Below, piece after piece: positions 19,720 through 27,498 of a stretch of 32,283 nucleotides of DNA; position 1 is the stretch's first letter, and each line of letters opens with the position of its first letter. Under the pieces are notes generated by a model, which saw only the letters and a program-made list of their open reading frames with translations, was not told where the DNA came from and made no database searches. Source of the DNA: Micromonospora deserti (lineage in GTDB: Bacteria; Actinomycetota; Actinomycetes; Mycobacteriales; Micromonosporaceae); NCBI RefSeq assembly GCF_003236335.1, contig NZ_POUB01000042.1, forward strand, positions 1-32,283, read 5' to 3'. The position numbers and the translations under genes were made by a program.

Positions 19720-21063
19720 TCAGTGCCGGATCTCCATGCCGGCGTCCGCCAGCGCCCGGATCACCTGCGCCGACTCCGCGAAGCCGATGATCAGTACGGC
19801 GTCCGCGTCGAAGTCCTTGATCTCCTTGGCGCCAGCGGTGAAGTCCACCGGGTTGGCCTTGGCGTCCTCCGGCGGCTCGTAGGTGAGCAGCTTCACCCGG
19901 TCCCCGCCGAAGCCGGCCCGCTCCAGTTCGGTGCGGACGTAGCCCTGCAGGCCCTCGCCGTAGGAGTCCTTCCGGGCGACCAGCGCGATCTTGCGGGGCC
20001 CGTCGCGGAGGATCACGTCGGCCAGCGCCCGCCCCTGCAGGCTGTCCGGCGGCGCGGTGCGGAAGTAGAGGCCGTTGTCCTCCACCGCGCTGAGGCCGGC
20101 GTCGGTGTTCGACGGGGAGAACAGCACCCGGCCCGCGCTGACCACGTCGGGCAGCACCGCCCGGGAGATGCCGGACGCGCCGGCGCCGATGATGACGTGC
20201 ACGCCCGCCTCGACGTGCTTCGCCACGGTGGCCTTGGCGACCGCCGGGTTGGTGCCGTCGTCGCCGGGGTTCCAGACCACCGCCTCGCCGAGCACCCCAC
20301 CGGCGGCGTTGATCTCCCGGATCGCGAGCGCGGCGCCGGCCGACATCGGCGGGTACGCCAGGGCCAGGTCGCCGGTCTGCGGCAGCAGGCCGCCCAGGAC
20401 CAGCGGGGCGTCGGGGGCGGACCGGCCCGGGCGCTGCTTCTTCGGCTTCGGTGGCGTCTTGGTGCTCGCCGCCGACTCGTCGCCGGCACCGACGAACTCC
20501 GTCTTGCCGTCGTTGAGCTGCTGCCCGTCGAAGTGCAGGGTGGCGTAGCTGGCGGTGGCGGGCTCGCCGGCGTCGGTGAACCCCGCCCGGGTCAGCGACA
20601 CGCTGCGGTACTCCACGTCCTGCCCGTCGCGGGCCAGTGCCAGGCAGGCCGCCGCGGTCTCGCAGCGCTGGCCGTTGTTGGTCACACCGACGATCTGCTT
20701 GGCGATCGCGGCCGGGTCCGTGCTGCCGGCCAACTGCGCGGCGATCGCGCTGATCACGACCGCGTCGTACGTCTCGGCGGAGTAGAGGTAGTCGGTCAGC
20801 TTCGGGTCGACGGACCGTAGCCGGCTCTTGAAGTCCTCAGGCAGGGGTGTCAGCGGCGTGGTGCCCTTCATGCCGTCGACCAGGGCGGCGCGCTCCTTCA
20901 ACTCGGCAGGGTACGAGTTGAACATGTTGCCGTCGGTACCGTACAGGCGCACCTGGTGGGTGGTCGCCTCTTCGGGCTGGTCGGTCCCGCAGGCGCTGGT
21001 GGCGAGCAGGAACGTCGCGCAGGCGGCCAGGGTGGCTGCCCGCGAGGCGCGTGATATGAGCAT
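19720..21063 (-). CDS. ABC-type substrate-binding lipoprotein with circularly permuted lobes
   Basis: 447 residues. A lipoprotein signal ends ATSAC (Cys25). The body is a branched-chain amino-acid-type periplasmic binding fold in swapped order. Residues ~38-190 (LYGTDGNMFNS, MKGTTPL, DPKLTDYLYSAETYDAVVISAIAAQ, FTDAGEPATASY) correspond to the part that normally ends such proteins. A Pro/Lys linker (~191-217) joins it to residues ~218-447 (LVLGGLLPQTGDLA, ALAIREINAAGGVLGE, YFRTAPPDSLQGRAL, KDSYGEGLQGYV, VLIIGFAESAQVIRAL), which normally come first. The gene then stops exactly where the first part would continue. GGAGGAAGGA precedes the ATG. No permease or ATPase genes are adjacent. The ligand is unknown. 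Confidence 0.88.
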   Translation of the reverse strand: MLISRASRAATLAACATFLLATSACGTDQPEEATTHQVRLYGTDGNMFNSYPAELKERAALVDGMKGTTPLTPLPEDFKSRLRSVDPKLTDYLYSAETYDAVVISAIAAQLAGSTDPAAIAKQIVGVTNNGQRCETAAACLALARDGQDVEYRSVSLTRAGFTDAGEPATASYATLHFDGQQLNDGKTEFVGAGDESAASTKTPPKPKKQRPGRSAPDAPLVLGGLLPQTGDLALAYPPMSAGAALAIREINAAGGVLGEAVVWNPGDDGTNPAVAKATVAKHVEAGVHVIIGAGASGISRAVLPDVVSAGRVLFSPSNTDAGLSAVEDNGLYFRTAPPDSLQGRALADVILRDGPRKIALVARKDSYGEGLQGYVRTELERAGFGGDRVKLLTYEPPEDAKANPVDFTAGAKEIKDFDADAVLIIGFAESAQVIRALADAGMEIRH

Positions 21064-21218
21064 TGTCGTCCTTCCTCCGGCGAAGGTCCGCTGCGCACAT
21101 TAGCGTGCCGACGCCGACGGCGGGACCACGGAGGCGGGTCAATCCGCAGGCCACCCACCCTGTTTACGGAGAGTGACGACCGACGGCCCGCTTGACCCGC
21201 CTGCCTACCGTGCGGTGG

Positions 21219-21608
21219 GTGACCGAATCACCACAGCAGACGCTCGACGACGCTGCCGCCGTGCTCCGCTCGGCGCTGGCCGGGGACGGTGACGCGGTGG
21301 TGGGGACCTTCGACGCGGTCGTCGACCGGTCCGGCCTGGCCGGGGCGTACGGGGTGGCGTGGTGCCTGGCCGCGACGATGGTGGGCGAACCGGTGCCCGC
21401 CGGGGTGTGCGCCCTCGACTTCCCGGGAATCGACGAGGCCGGCTACGACACCCGCTGGGTGGCGCGGTTCGTCAGCGCGTACGCCAACGCCGACGCGGAC
21501 ACCGGCGAGGCGCTCTTCGGCGCGGCGGCGGCCGACGGCCTCCTGCCGGACTGCCTGCTCACGCTGGCCGGTTCGACGGTGGCCACGCTGCGCCGCCGGG
21601 CCGCCTGA
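21219..21608 (+). CDS. Uncharacterised actinobacterial protein
   Basis: About 129 residues from GTG 21219 (VTESPQQTLDDAAAVLRSAL); GTG 21210 or TTG 21192 are other possible starts and no ribosome site decides. It is helical and acidic with no membrane segment or known motif: DAVVGTFDAVVDRSGLAGAYGVAWCLAATMVGEP, GIDEAGYDTRWVARFVSAY, and a C-terminal LPDCLLTLAGSTVATLRRRAA. Function unknown. It is divergent from the binding-lipoprotein gene. Confidence 0.7.
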   Translation: MTESPQQTLDDAAAVLRSALAGDGDAVVGTFDAVVDRSGLAGAYGVAWCLAATMVGEPVPAGVCALDFPGIDEAGYDTRWVARFVSAYANADADTGEALFGAAAADGLLPDCLLTLAGSTVATLRRRAA

Positions 21609-21640
21609 GCGCGGCGCCCGCCGGGGAACGGGCGCCGCGC
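21609..21640. terminator. Bidirectional terminator hairpin
   Basis: GCGCGGCGCCCG (21609-21620) and CGGGCGCCGCGC (21629-21640) pair perfectly, filling almost the whole gap between two convergent stop codons. Confidence 0.88.
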
Positions 21641-21645
21641 GACGG

Positions 21646-22059
21646 TCAGAAGGCGTGGTACGACACCAGCGGCTCGTACTCGTAGCGGAGGTTCTCGAAG
21701 CGGACCCGGAAGTTGACACCGTCGCGAACGTTGGTGGCCACCACGGTCCAGCCGGATCTCGCGGGCAGGTAGGTCCAGTAGTTGCACCGGTCCGTCCGGT
21801 CGACGAAGATCACGCACGCCTCGGTGCCGAATTCGCTGGCGTTGCGGACGTTGATGTCGCGGCAGCGGCTGGAGGTGCGGTAGGTGCCGGCCTCGCCGCC
21901 CCAGCCGCCGGTGGCGAAGTAGGCGCGCTTGGCGCCGCCGTAGCAGGTGGCGAGGGAGCCGGACAGGTTGGCCTCGGGGGCGGCCTGGGCGGGTGACCCG
22001 ACGGCGAGCACGACCAGTGCCGTCGTCGTGGCCAGCGCCCGCAGGGGCGGAGCTGACAT
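21646..22059 (-). CDS. Small secreted protein with four cysteines
   Basis: 137 residues; ATG 22059 with GGAGGA 4 nt upstream, which excludes the longer frames. A Sec signal peptide (PLRALATTTALVVLAVGSPAQA|APEA) leaves a ~110-residue mature protein with exactly four cysteines (LATCYGG, SSRCRDI, EACVIF, DRCNYW), consistent with two disulfides, and many aromatic residues and beta-strand-like stretches (WTVVATNVRDGVNFRVRFENL). No family is recognised. Confidence 0.82.
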   Translation of the reverse strand: MSAPPLRALATTTALVVLAVGSPAQAAPEANLSGSLATCYGGAKRAYFATGGWGGEAGTYRTSSRCRDINVRNASEFGTEACVIFVDRTDRCNYWTYLPARSGWTVVATNVRDGVNFRVRFENLRYEYEPLVSYHAF

Positions 22060-22181
22060 CCGTTCCTCCATCGATTGGCTGACCGTCCGTATCGGACGGT
22101 GTTGCGGGTCGTGAGGATGATACGGATCGATCCGTGTGACGGCTGCCCGGATCGGCCCGCCCGGCATGACAGGCTTGGGGC

Positions 22182-22889
22182 ATGTCCGAGGCCATGCTGA
22201 GCAAGGTGCGCAAGCTGCTCGCCCAGGCCGAGGATCCGGCCTGCACCCCGGCAGAGTCCGCCGCCTTCACCGCCAAGGCGACCGAGCTCATCGCCCGCTA
22301 CGGGGTCGACCGGGCGCTGCTGGCGGCCCGGGACCCGGCCACCGACCCGGTCGGCGACCGGGTGGTCGAGGTCGTCGCCCCGTACGCCCGGGACAAGGCC
22401 GGCCTGCTGGCGGCGGTCGCCGAGCCGCTGCGCTGCCGGTGCGTACGCCGTCGGCACGGCAGCGGCTTCGCCCTGCACCTGTTCGGCTTCGCCAGCGACC
22501 TGGAACGGGTCGACCTGCTCTTCACCTCGCTGCTGGTGCAGGCGGCGCACGGGCTGGCCGGCGCGCCGGTGCCGGCCGGGGCGCATCCGGCCGCGTTCCG
22601 GCGTTCCTGGCTGGCCGGCTTCGCCCAGGTGGTCGCTGGCCGGCTGCGGGCGGCCGAGGCAGTGGCCGCCGCCGACCCGGGCACACCTTCGGTCGCGCTG
22701 GTGCTGGCCGACCGGTCGGACCGGGTGCGGCGCCGGCTCGCCGAGGCCTATCCCCGGCTGCGCACCGCACCGCCGCGCCGGCTGGCTGGCACCGGGTTCG
22801 GATCCGGCGCGGAGGCCGGCCGCCGGGCCGATCTGGGGGGCCGAGGCGTCAGCACCGGCCCCGGCTCCCGGCCCGGCATCGGTCACTGA
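22182..22889 (+). CDS. DUF2786 domain-containing protein
   Basis: 235 residues. The N-terminal ~40 residues (LSKVRKLLAQAEDPACTPAESAAFTAKATELIARYGVDRALL) match DUF2786, a short helical domain of unknown role found in bacteria and phages. The middle (YARDKAGLLAAVAEPLRCRCVRRR, DLERVDLLFTSLLVQA) follows the usual pattern of its actinobacterial members, and the C-terminus is Gly/Arg-rich. The only ribosome site before ATG 22182 is weak. It is divergent from the secreted-protein gene. Confidence 0.85.
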   Translation: MSEAMLSKVRKLLAQAEDPACTPAESAAFTAKATELIARYGVDRALLAARDPATDPVGDRVVEVVAPYARDKAGLLAAVAEPLRCRCVRRRHGSGFALHLFGFASDLERVDLLFTSLLVQAAHGLAGAPVPAGAHPAAFRRSWLAGFAQVVAGRLRAAEAVAAADPGTPSVALVLADRSDRVRRRLAEAYPRLRTAPPRRLAGTGFGSGAEAGRRADLGGRGVSTGPGSRPGIGH

Positions 22890-23011
22890 CCGGCGGGGCC
22901 GACCCGCGGCGAGCGCGGCCAACGCGCGCCGGACGTTGGCCAGCGAGACAGGCGAGCACCCGCACCCGAACCTGGCCTGTCCAGCAGGCGCGGTCCGCCC
23001 GCCGGCGCGGG

Positions 23012-23527
23012 TCAGCCGGCGCCGTTGCGCACCGTGGTGGCGTAGCGGGAGAGCAGCTCGTGCCAGCCGGCGGTGAGCGCCTGCCGGTAGCCCTCCGCGG
23101 CCTCGCCGTGCCGGTCGAAGTGCCGGTGCTCGACCTCCACCCGCGTCCGGGTCGGCCCGTCCGGCTGGAAGAGCGCCTCGACCTCGCTCGCCCGCGCCGG
23201 ATCCGGCACCGGGGCCCGGTCGGGGCCGATCTGCCAGGTGAAGACCAGCCGGCGGGGTGGATCCCAGGTCAACACCCGGCCCCAGTCGGCACGGAAGCCG
23301 TACGGGCCGATCTCGTAGAGCATGCCACCGGCGCGGGGCTCCATGCCCAGCTCGACCAGGTGCTCCGGCCCCGACCAGGTGTACTCCGTCACCCACCAGT
23401 CGGTCAGGGCCCGGGTGAACACCGCGAACGCCTGTTCCGCGGGGGCGGGAACCAGGAGGCTGCTACGCAACGAGAACCGTCGCAGAGCCTGGCGGATGTC
23501 GGCCGGATCAGCCATCTCCTGTCCCAT
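23012..23527 (-). CDS. SRPBCC (START-like) family protein
   Basis: About 171 residues from ATG 23527; ATG 23515 (four codons later) is possible. It has the helix-grip ligand-binding fold of the AHSA1/SRPBCC group: SLLVPAPAEQAFAVFTRALTDWW, GGMLYEIGPYGFRADWGRVLTWDPPRRLVFTWQI, TRVEVEHRHFDRHGEAAEGYRQALTAGWHELL. Members bind hydrophobic ligands or act as regulators or cyclases; nothing here specifies which. It lies beside VOC and AraC genes on the same strand. Confidence 0.88.
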   Translation of the reverse strand: MGQEMADPADIRQALRRFSLRSSLLVPAPAEQAFAVFTRALTDWWVTEYTWSGPEHLVELGMEPRAGGMLYEIGPYGFRADWGRVLTWDPPRRLVFTWQIGPDRAPVPDPARASEVEALFQPDGPTRTRVEVEHRHFDRHGEAAEGYRQALTAGWHELLSRYATTVRNGAG

Positions 23528-23725
23528 GGGCCCGGACCATACCGGCTGATGCCCCGATGTGCAGCTTCGTGCGGTGCCCGGTTCCGGACAACGGGAGCGC
23601 GGGTGGTGAGGGCCTCGCCCGCCGGCCCACGACTCGGGTGGGAGGGACGGCGCTCCGGCGAGCGGGTACGCGGCGAGGCCGGCCCGGCGAGGCCGGGCCG
23701 GGCCGGCCGGGTGGACCACCGCGGG

Positions 23726-24142
23726 TTATGCGGCGGGCGGCTGGACCACGCGGAAAAGGTTGCCGAACGGGTCCCGCGCGCCGAAGTCGATGCCGTACGA
23801 CTGCTCGGTTGGCCCGTCCGTCATCTCGACGCCCTTGGCCCTGAGATCGTCGTACGTCTTGCGGGCGTCGTCGGTGGTGAAGCCGATCGAGAACCCGCTC
23901 GCGCCCTTGGTGATCAGCTCGCGGACCTGCTCGGCGGTCTTCTCGTCCGTCGCCGGCGGGCCAGGCTTCTCCAGCAGGATGACACGTTCGGGGTCGTCAC
24001 CCGGCACCCGCACGGTCAGCCAGCGCATGTGGCCCAGGTCCACGTCGTCGGCCACCTCCAGGCCCAGCTTGCCGACGTAGAAGTCGAGCGCCTCGTCCTG
24101 GTCGAAAACAAAGATATGGGAAATGCGGATCTTATTGAGCAT
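23726..24142 (-). CDS. VOC (glyoxalase/dioxygenase-fold) family protein
   Basis: 138 residues with two beta-alpha-beta-beta-beta modules: IRISHIFVFDQDEALDFYVGKLGLEVADDV and GFSIGFTTDDARKTYDDLRAKGVEM..GARDPFGNLFRVVQPP. Typical of small antibiotic-resistance or glyoxalase-like VOC proteins; metal ligands would include the early His and a late Glu/Asp-type residue, but the usual final Glu is not obvious. The gene start is AT-rich. It follows the AraC gene by 9 bp, so the two are probably one operon. Confidence 0.88.
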   Translation of the reverse strand: MLNKIRISHIFVFDQDEALDFYVGKLGLEVADDVDLGHMRWLTVRVPGDDPERVILLEKPGPPATDEKTAEQVRELITKGASGFSIGFTTDDARKTYDDLRAKGVEMTDGPTEQSYGIDFGARDPFGNLFRVVQPPAA

Positions 24143-24151
24143 GCGATCACG

Positions 24152-24580
24152 TTAGCGGGCGGCGGCGTCCCGGTGCTTCTCCAAAACTGACGCGGGGCGC
24201 GAGTAGGCCATCGTGAAGCAGCCCGGCGCGGCGGCCGGGGGCAGCATCCGCTTCCGGTACGCCGTCGGGGACTCGCCGATGATGTCGCGGAACGTCCGAC
24301 TGAACGTGCCCAGGCTGGTGAAGCCGACCGCCAGGCAGACATCGGTCACGCTCCGGTCCGTCTCCCGCAGCAGGAACATCGCCCGCTCCACCCGCCGCCG
24401 TTGCAGGTACCGGTGCGGCGTCTCGGCGAACGTGGCCCGGAACGTGCGGATGAAGTGCGCCGGGGAGACGTGCGCGATCCGGGCCAGCGCCGGGATGTCC
24501 AGCGGTTCGGCGTACGCGCGGTCCATCGCGTCGCGGGCGCGCAGCATCCGGCGATTGGACTCCTCGACGGCGCGGCTCAC
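24152..24580 (-). CDS. AraC-family transcriptional regulator (short form)
   Basis: 142 residues from GTG 24580 (VSRAVEESNRRML); GTG 24601 is an alternative. The two helix-turn-helix motifs of the AraC DNA-binding domain fill residues ~20-115: LDIPALARIAHVSPAHFIRTFRATFAETPHRYLQRRRVERA and SVTDVCLAVGFTSLGTFSRTFRDIIGESPTAYRKR. There is no separate effector domain. The C-terminus continues PGCFTMAYSRPASVLEKHR. Homologues with this layout often sit with a VOC gene, as here, and probably regulate it. Confidence 0.88.
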   Translation of the reverse strand: MSRAVEESNRRMLRARDAMDRAYAEPLDIPALARIAHVSPAHFIRTFRATFAETPHRYLQRRRVERAMFLLRETDRSVTDVCLAVGFTSLGTFSRTFRDIIGESPTAYRKRMLPPAAAPGCFTMAYSRPASVLEKHRDAAAR

Positions 24581-24595
24581 GCCGCCATTACACCA

Positions 24596-24636
24596 GGCCA
24601 CCGGCAGAATTCGAACCTCCCGACCCGGAGTAGAAG
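24596..24636 (-). other. tRNA 3'-half-like sequence (possible att-site remnant)
   Basis: On the minus strand this stretch reads like the second half of a tRNA: loop CTTCTAC (would be anticodon TCT, Arg), stem strand TCCGG, a 4-nt variable loop, T-arm GGAGG-TTCGAAT-TCTGC (one mismatch, one wobble) and an acceptor-like CGGTGGC. The matching first half is absent upstream. Partial tRNA 3' ends are the usual trace of integrated elements. It overlaps or abuts the AraC start region and could be chance. Confidence 0.35.
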
Positions 24637-24773
24637 ATCATGGATGGCTGGCCTGGGCATTGCGGCCCTGGTCGGCTTGCCTGTCCGGATCGGGCGTTCT
24701 CGATGTCGGGGTGTGGTCATGACGGTACGAATGGCGGTAGCGGCGCTGACAGACCACCGCTACAGTTTTGATC

Positions 24774-24908
24774 ATGGAGGCGTCGATCGCAGCCGTTCTT
24801 TTCTACGTGCTGAGCCTGTTGGTCCTCTACTGGGTGATCCGTCTGGCGGTTCGGCACGCCATCGAGGACGCCGACAAGCGCAGATCACGGAGTGTCCACC
24901 GGTCCTGA
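24774..24908 (+). CDS. Tiny single-helix membrane protein (44 residues)
   Basis: ATG 24774 to TGA 24908. A hydrophobic helix (IAAVLFYVLSLLVLYWVIRLAV, residues ~5-26) is followed by a charged tail (RHAIEDADKRRSRS), giving a likely N-out or N-in single-pass protein with cytoplasmic basic tail. TACAGT (24761-24766) lies 7 nt before the ATG and there is no ribosome site, so the mRNA may be leaderless. I recall similar short proteins in Micromonosporaceae, of unknown function. Confidence 0.65.
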   Translation: MEASIAAVLFYVLSLLVLYWVIRLAVRHAIEDADKRRSRSVHRS

Positions 24909-24936
24909 CAATTTCTCAACCGCTCGGCGGCCCGAA

Positions 24937-25046
24937 GGGCCAGCGGTCACGAGCGGGCACGAGAGGCAACCGGAGCCAACGCCGGCCGCAGGCATTTCAG
25001 GCATCACGACCGGTTGAGCACGCCCTTCCAGTCTGAGGCTCCCGAG
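24937..25046 (+). repeat. Dispersed repeat, copy A
   Basis: Begins GGGCCAG and ends CTGAGGCTCCCGAG. Its last 58 bases (24989-25046) match 28694-28751 ungapped at 49 of 58 positions. The rest of the 24909-25218 gap shows no gene; it precedes the ECF sigma gene and presumably includes its promoter. Confidence 0.75.
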
Positions 25047-25218
25047 AGTCGTGCGGCCCGAGGGCGCTGTCGGCTGTTAGGTGTGATGCCGGCCGCGCCG
25101 AGGCGCTCCACGCGTAGCAGCTCCGTCCTGCGGCCTTGACCGGCGATGCTGGCGGTAATCATTGGGCCGGGGGTGACACAAGCCAGGGTGAGAGTTCCTC
25201 AACCAGGCAGGGGTTTGG

Positions 25219-25773
25219 ATGGGTCCACCGGCGAAACGCGATGAGGATTGGTTCACCAGGGTCTACACGGCCGAATACGGACACGTTGTGAAGTACGGCC
25301 AGCGTCGGCTTGCCGATCCGGATGCAGCGGCTGAGCTTGCTCAGGAAGTGTTTGTCATCGCCTGGCGGCGTCGCCGCGAGGTCCCGGACTGCAGCCTGCC
25401 CTGGCTATACGGGGTGGCCCGGCGTCTGCTTGCGAACCAATGGCGGGCTCGCAGGGCCGCGCCGGATGTACTGCCGATCACCGACGCCGGCCACATGCAA
25501 GAGCCGGGTTCATCCGGCGCCGACGCGACCGTGGGCGTCGCCGATATCCAGGCCGCCCTAGCCACCCTCACCGACCTCGACCAGGAAATCCTCCGGTTGG
25601 TCGGTTGGGAGGAGTTGACGGTTTCCGAGGCCGCCCAGGTCCTTGGCTGTACCCGCACCACCGCCGCAGTTCGCTTACACCGCGCCCGTAGACGCCTCAA
25701 CGACGCGATGTCGTACCGATCTGGATCGCCGGCGCGGCAGCCGGCGCTGGCTAGTCCTCGAAAGGTTATGTGA
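25219..25773 (+). CDS. ECF-type RNA polymerase sigma factor
   Basis: 184 residues. Sigma region 2 (about 12-80: FTRVYTAEYGHVVKYGQRRLADPDAAAELAQEVFVIAWRRR, WLYGVARRLLANQ) and region 4 (about 111-160: LATLTDLDQEILRLVGWEELTVSEAAQVLGCTRTTAAVRLHRARRRL) are complete and joined by a short linker, without other sigma regions. AGGGG lies 5 nt before the ATG. It overlaps the next gene by one base (TGATG), so it is produced together with that membrane protein, which is likely its regulator. Confidence 0.92.
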   Translation: MGPPAKRDEDWFTRVYTAEYGHVVKYGQRRLADPDAAAELAQEVFVIAWRRRREVPDCSLPWLYGVARRLLANQWRARRAAPDVLPITDAGHMQEPGSSGADATVGVADIQAALATLTDLDQEILRLVGWEELTVSEAAQVLGCTRTTAAVRLHRARRRLNDAMSYRSGSPARQPALASPRKVM

Positions 25774-26789
25774 TGTTCGGAGAAGAGCGAACGCGCACCC
25801 TCCTCAAGCCGATTGACCCGGCCCGGCACAGCACCATCGCACCGCCCCGGCTGTCGGCACACGACCTGATCAACCGCGCGGAGGCTATCGCCGAGCCGGT
25901 CGCCCATCGCCGTCAGGCACGCCCGACCCGCAGGCTGGTTCTGACGGCCGGGGCGCTGGCCATAGCGGTCGGCGCCGCAGCAATCGCCCAAACGTTCGGC
26001 CCGTCCGACCCGGACACCTCGGAGATCGTCAGTCCGCCCGGGGCGGATCCGGGGGTGGTGCTCGTGCCGGTGGCGTACGGCTCTGGTGCCCGTGATGCTG
26101 GGAGCCAGCTGCGCGCGTTGGCGAACAGGCTCGTCGACGCGGAGTACGACAACCGCACCGGCCGGTACATGTACCACCACACGAAGACGTGGGGCGACCC
26201 AGTGATGACGTCTGCCGACGGTCGCCACCAGGTCGCCTTCGCGGACGAGACCAAGGTCTGGCAGGCGGCCGACGGGACCGGTAAGCAGGTCACGACTCAA
26301 CTTGAGCCCCAGTATCCGGACCAGGAGTCCCGCGACTACTGGCAGCGCAACCTCAAGCCCAAGGCTGCCGCCTCCGCCACCCCCGCGCCCGACAACGTTC
26401 CGCTGCCACCGATGGACCTCGCGCCGCTGCCGTCGGGTCGAGCACAGCTGAACGACCTGCTCAAGATCAGGTTCGGCGCCGGCGCCGTCAGCAAGGAAGT
26501 CAGCACCGTGTACGGGCGGTACGTCGTCCCGCGTCACACGCGCGCTGAGATCTTGCGCGTCCTTGCCGACGTGCCCGGGTTCCTGTGGCGGGGTCAGGTG
26601 ACCGATCGGGCGGGCCGGAAGGGTGTAGCCATCACCTTCGACGACCGCGAGCACAACCAGCAGTCCCTCCTGATCTTCGACCCCAACACCGGAGAACTGC
26701 TCGCCCACGAGCTGCTGACCCTCTCGCCGGTACGGATCAGCGCGTACCAGGTGATCCTCGGCACTGCCTGGACCGATCGACTCAACTGA
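25773..26789 (+). CDS. CU044_5270-family membrane protein, probable ECF partner
   Basis: 338 residues from ATG 25773, with AAAGG 7 nt upstream and the start sharing a base with the sigma stop codon. The cytoplasmic N-terminus (1-53; ends HRRQARPTRR) is followed by one membrane helix (~54-74) and a large extracytoplasmic domain with YMYHHTKTWGDPV, QVAFADETKVWQAADG and a C-terminal beta region (GQVTDRAGRKGVAITFDDREHNQQSLLIFDPNTGELL). This is the layout of the CU044_5270 family that regularly follows ECF sigma genes in actinobacteria. An anti-sigma role is inferred from position; no zinc anti-sigma motif is present. Confidence 0.8.
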   Translation: MFGEERTRTLLKPIDPARHSTIAPPRLSAHDLINRAEAIAEPVAHRRQARPTRRLVLTAGALAIAVGAAAIAQTFGPSDPDTSEIVSPPGADPGVVLVPVAYGSGARDAGSQLRALANRLVDAEYDNRTGRYMYHHTKTWGDPVMTSADGRHQVAFADETKVWQAADGTGKQVTTQLEPQYPDQESRDYWQRNLKPKAAASATPAPDNVPLPPMDLAPLPSGRAQLNDLLKIRFGAGAVSKEVSTVYGRYVVPRHTRAEILRVLADVPGFLWRGQVTDRAGRKGVAITFDDREHNQQSLLIFDPNTGELLAHELLTLSPVRISAYQVILGTAWTDRLN

Positions 26790-26799
26790 ATTGCCGGCG

Positions 26800-26829
26800 C
26801 CGGGGCCACTCCTGCGGGGGTGGCCCCGG
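26800..26829 (+). terminator. Terminator hairpin after the sigma operon
   Basis: CCGGGGCCAC (26800-26809) and GTGGCCCCGG (26820-26829) pair perfectly around a 10-nt loop, 10 nt past the stop codon. Confidence 0.75.
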
Positions 26830-26925
26830 TTCGCATTTCACCTTCAAGTCGGCACCCATCGGGGAACCGGGGGCGACGTAGCGACCGTCGGGGGCCACAG
26901 GATCCGCGCCAATGCGATGCGTGCG

Positions 26926-27498
26926 TCAGCCAGGGTCGCGCCGGTCTGCGCGGCGAGGGTCTGACCGGTGTTGAGTAAGGTGTCGGATCGCGTCGACGTA
27001 CCGGTCCGTCACGTACTCCTGCGCCATGCGGGTCAACGGCCCGCCGGCCCTGGCAAGGAGCGAAGCCGGGCGGCTGAAAGCGCGAATACGGATACGCACG
27101 TCACCCGTGCCGATCATGACAACCATGAAAGCTTCTTCGCCCTGCTCCGGATGACCGGGCAGCGTCCCGTAAGCGAAACCCCGGCGATCGGCCTCCTCAA
27201 CCGTGTACACCACGCGGCACGGGATCGTGAGCTGCGCTGGTCCCCAACCGGCCCGGAGGATTACGACCGCTCCGGGAGTTGCCTTCGCGTCGGAACTGGC
27301 TACTGCAAGTCCGGCCACCCGGTGCATTTGCCAGCAGAAGAGCCCGTCTACCGCCCGCTTGAAAGCTGCCCGCCCGGTTCCCACGGAGACATCACGGTGT
27401 ACGTGGCCGTAGCCGGTGGGCAAGGGCCCGCCGCGCGTGGCTCCCACATCTCGGTACGTCACCTCGGTAGCTGCCAACTCGGAGAAGGTCTTCCTCAC
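26926..27498 (-). CDS. DUF1990 family protein
   Basis: About 190 residues from GTG 27498; GTG 27510 is an alternative and neither has a clear ribosome site. Family landmarks: SELAATEVTYRDVGATRGGPLPTGY, HVHRDVSVGTGRAAFKRAVDGLFCWQMHR, PCRVVYTVEE, GFAYGTLPGHPEQGEEAFMVVM, and the late AFSRPASLLARAGGPLTRMAQEYVTDRYVDAIR. DUF1990 proteins belong to a START-like ligand-binding superfamily; function is unknown. Convergent with the sigma operon. Confidence 0.87.
   Translation of the reverse strand: MRKTFSELAATEVTYRDVGATRGGPLPTGYGHVHRDVSVGTGRAAFKRAVDGLFCWQMHRVAGLAVASSDAKATPGAVVILRAGWGPAQLTIPCRVVYTVEEADRRGFAYGTLPGHPEQGEEAFMVVMIGTGDVRIRIRAFSRPASLLARAGGPLTRMAQEYVTDRYVDAIRHLTQHRSDPRRADRRDPG

Noticed and set aside
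23528..23725. Upstream extension of the SRPBCC gene
   Set aside because: The extra 64 residues are Pro/Gly/Arg-rich and unlike the family, so the shorter start was used; nothing else is seen in this spacer.
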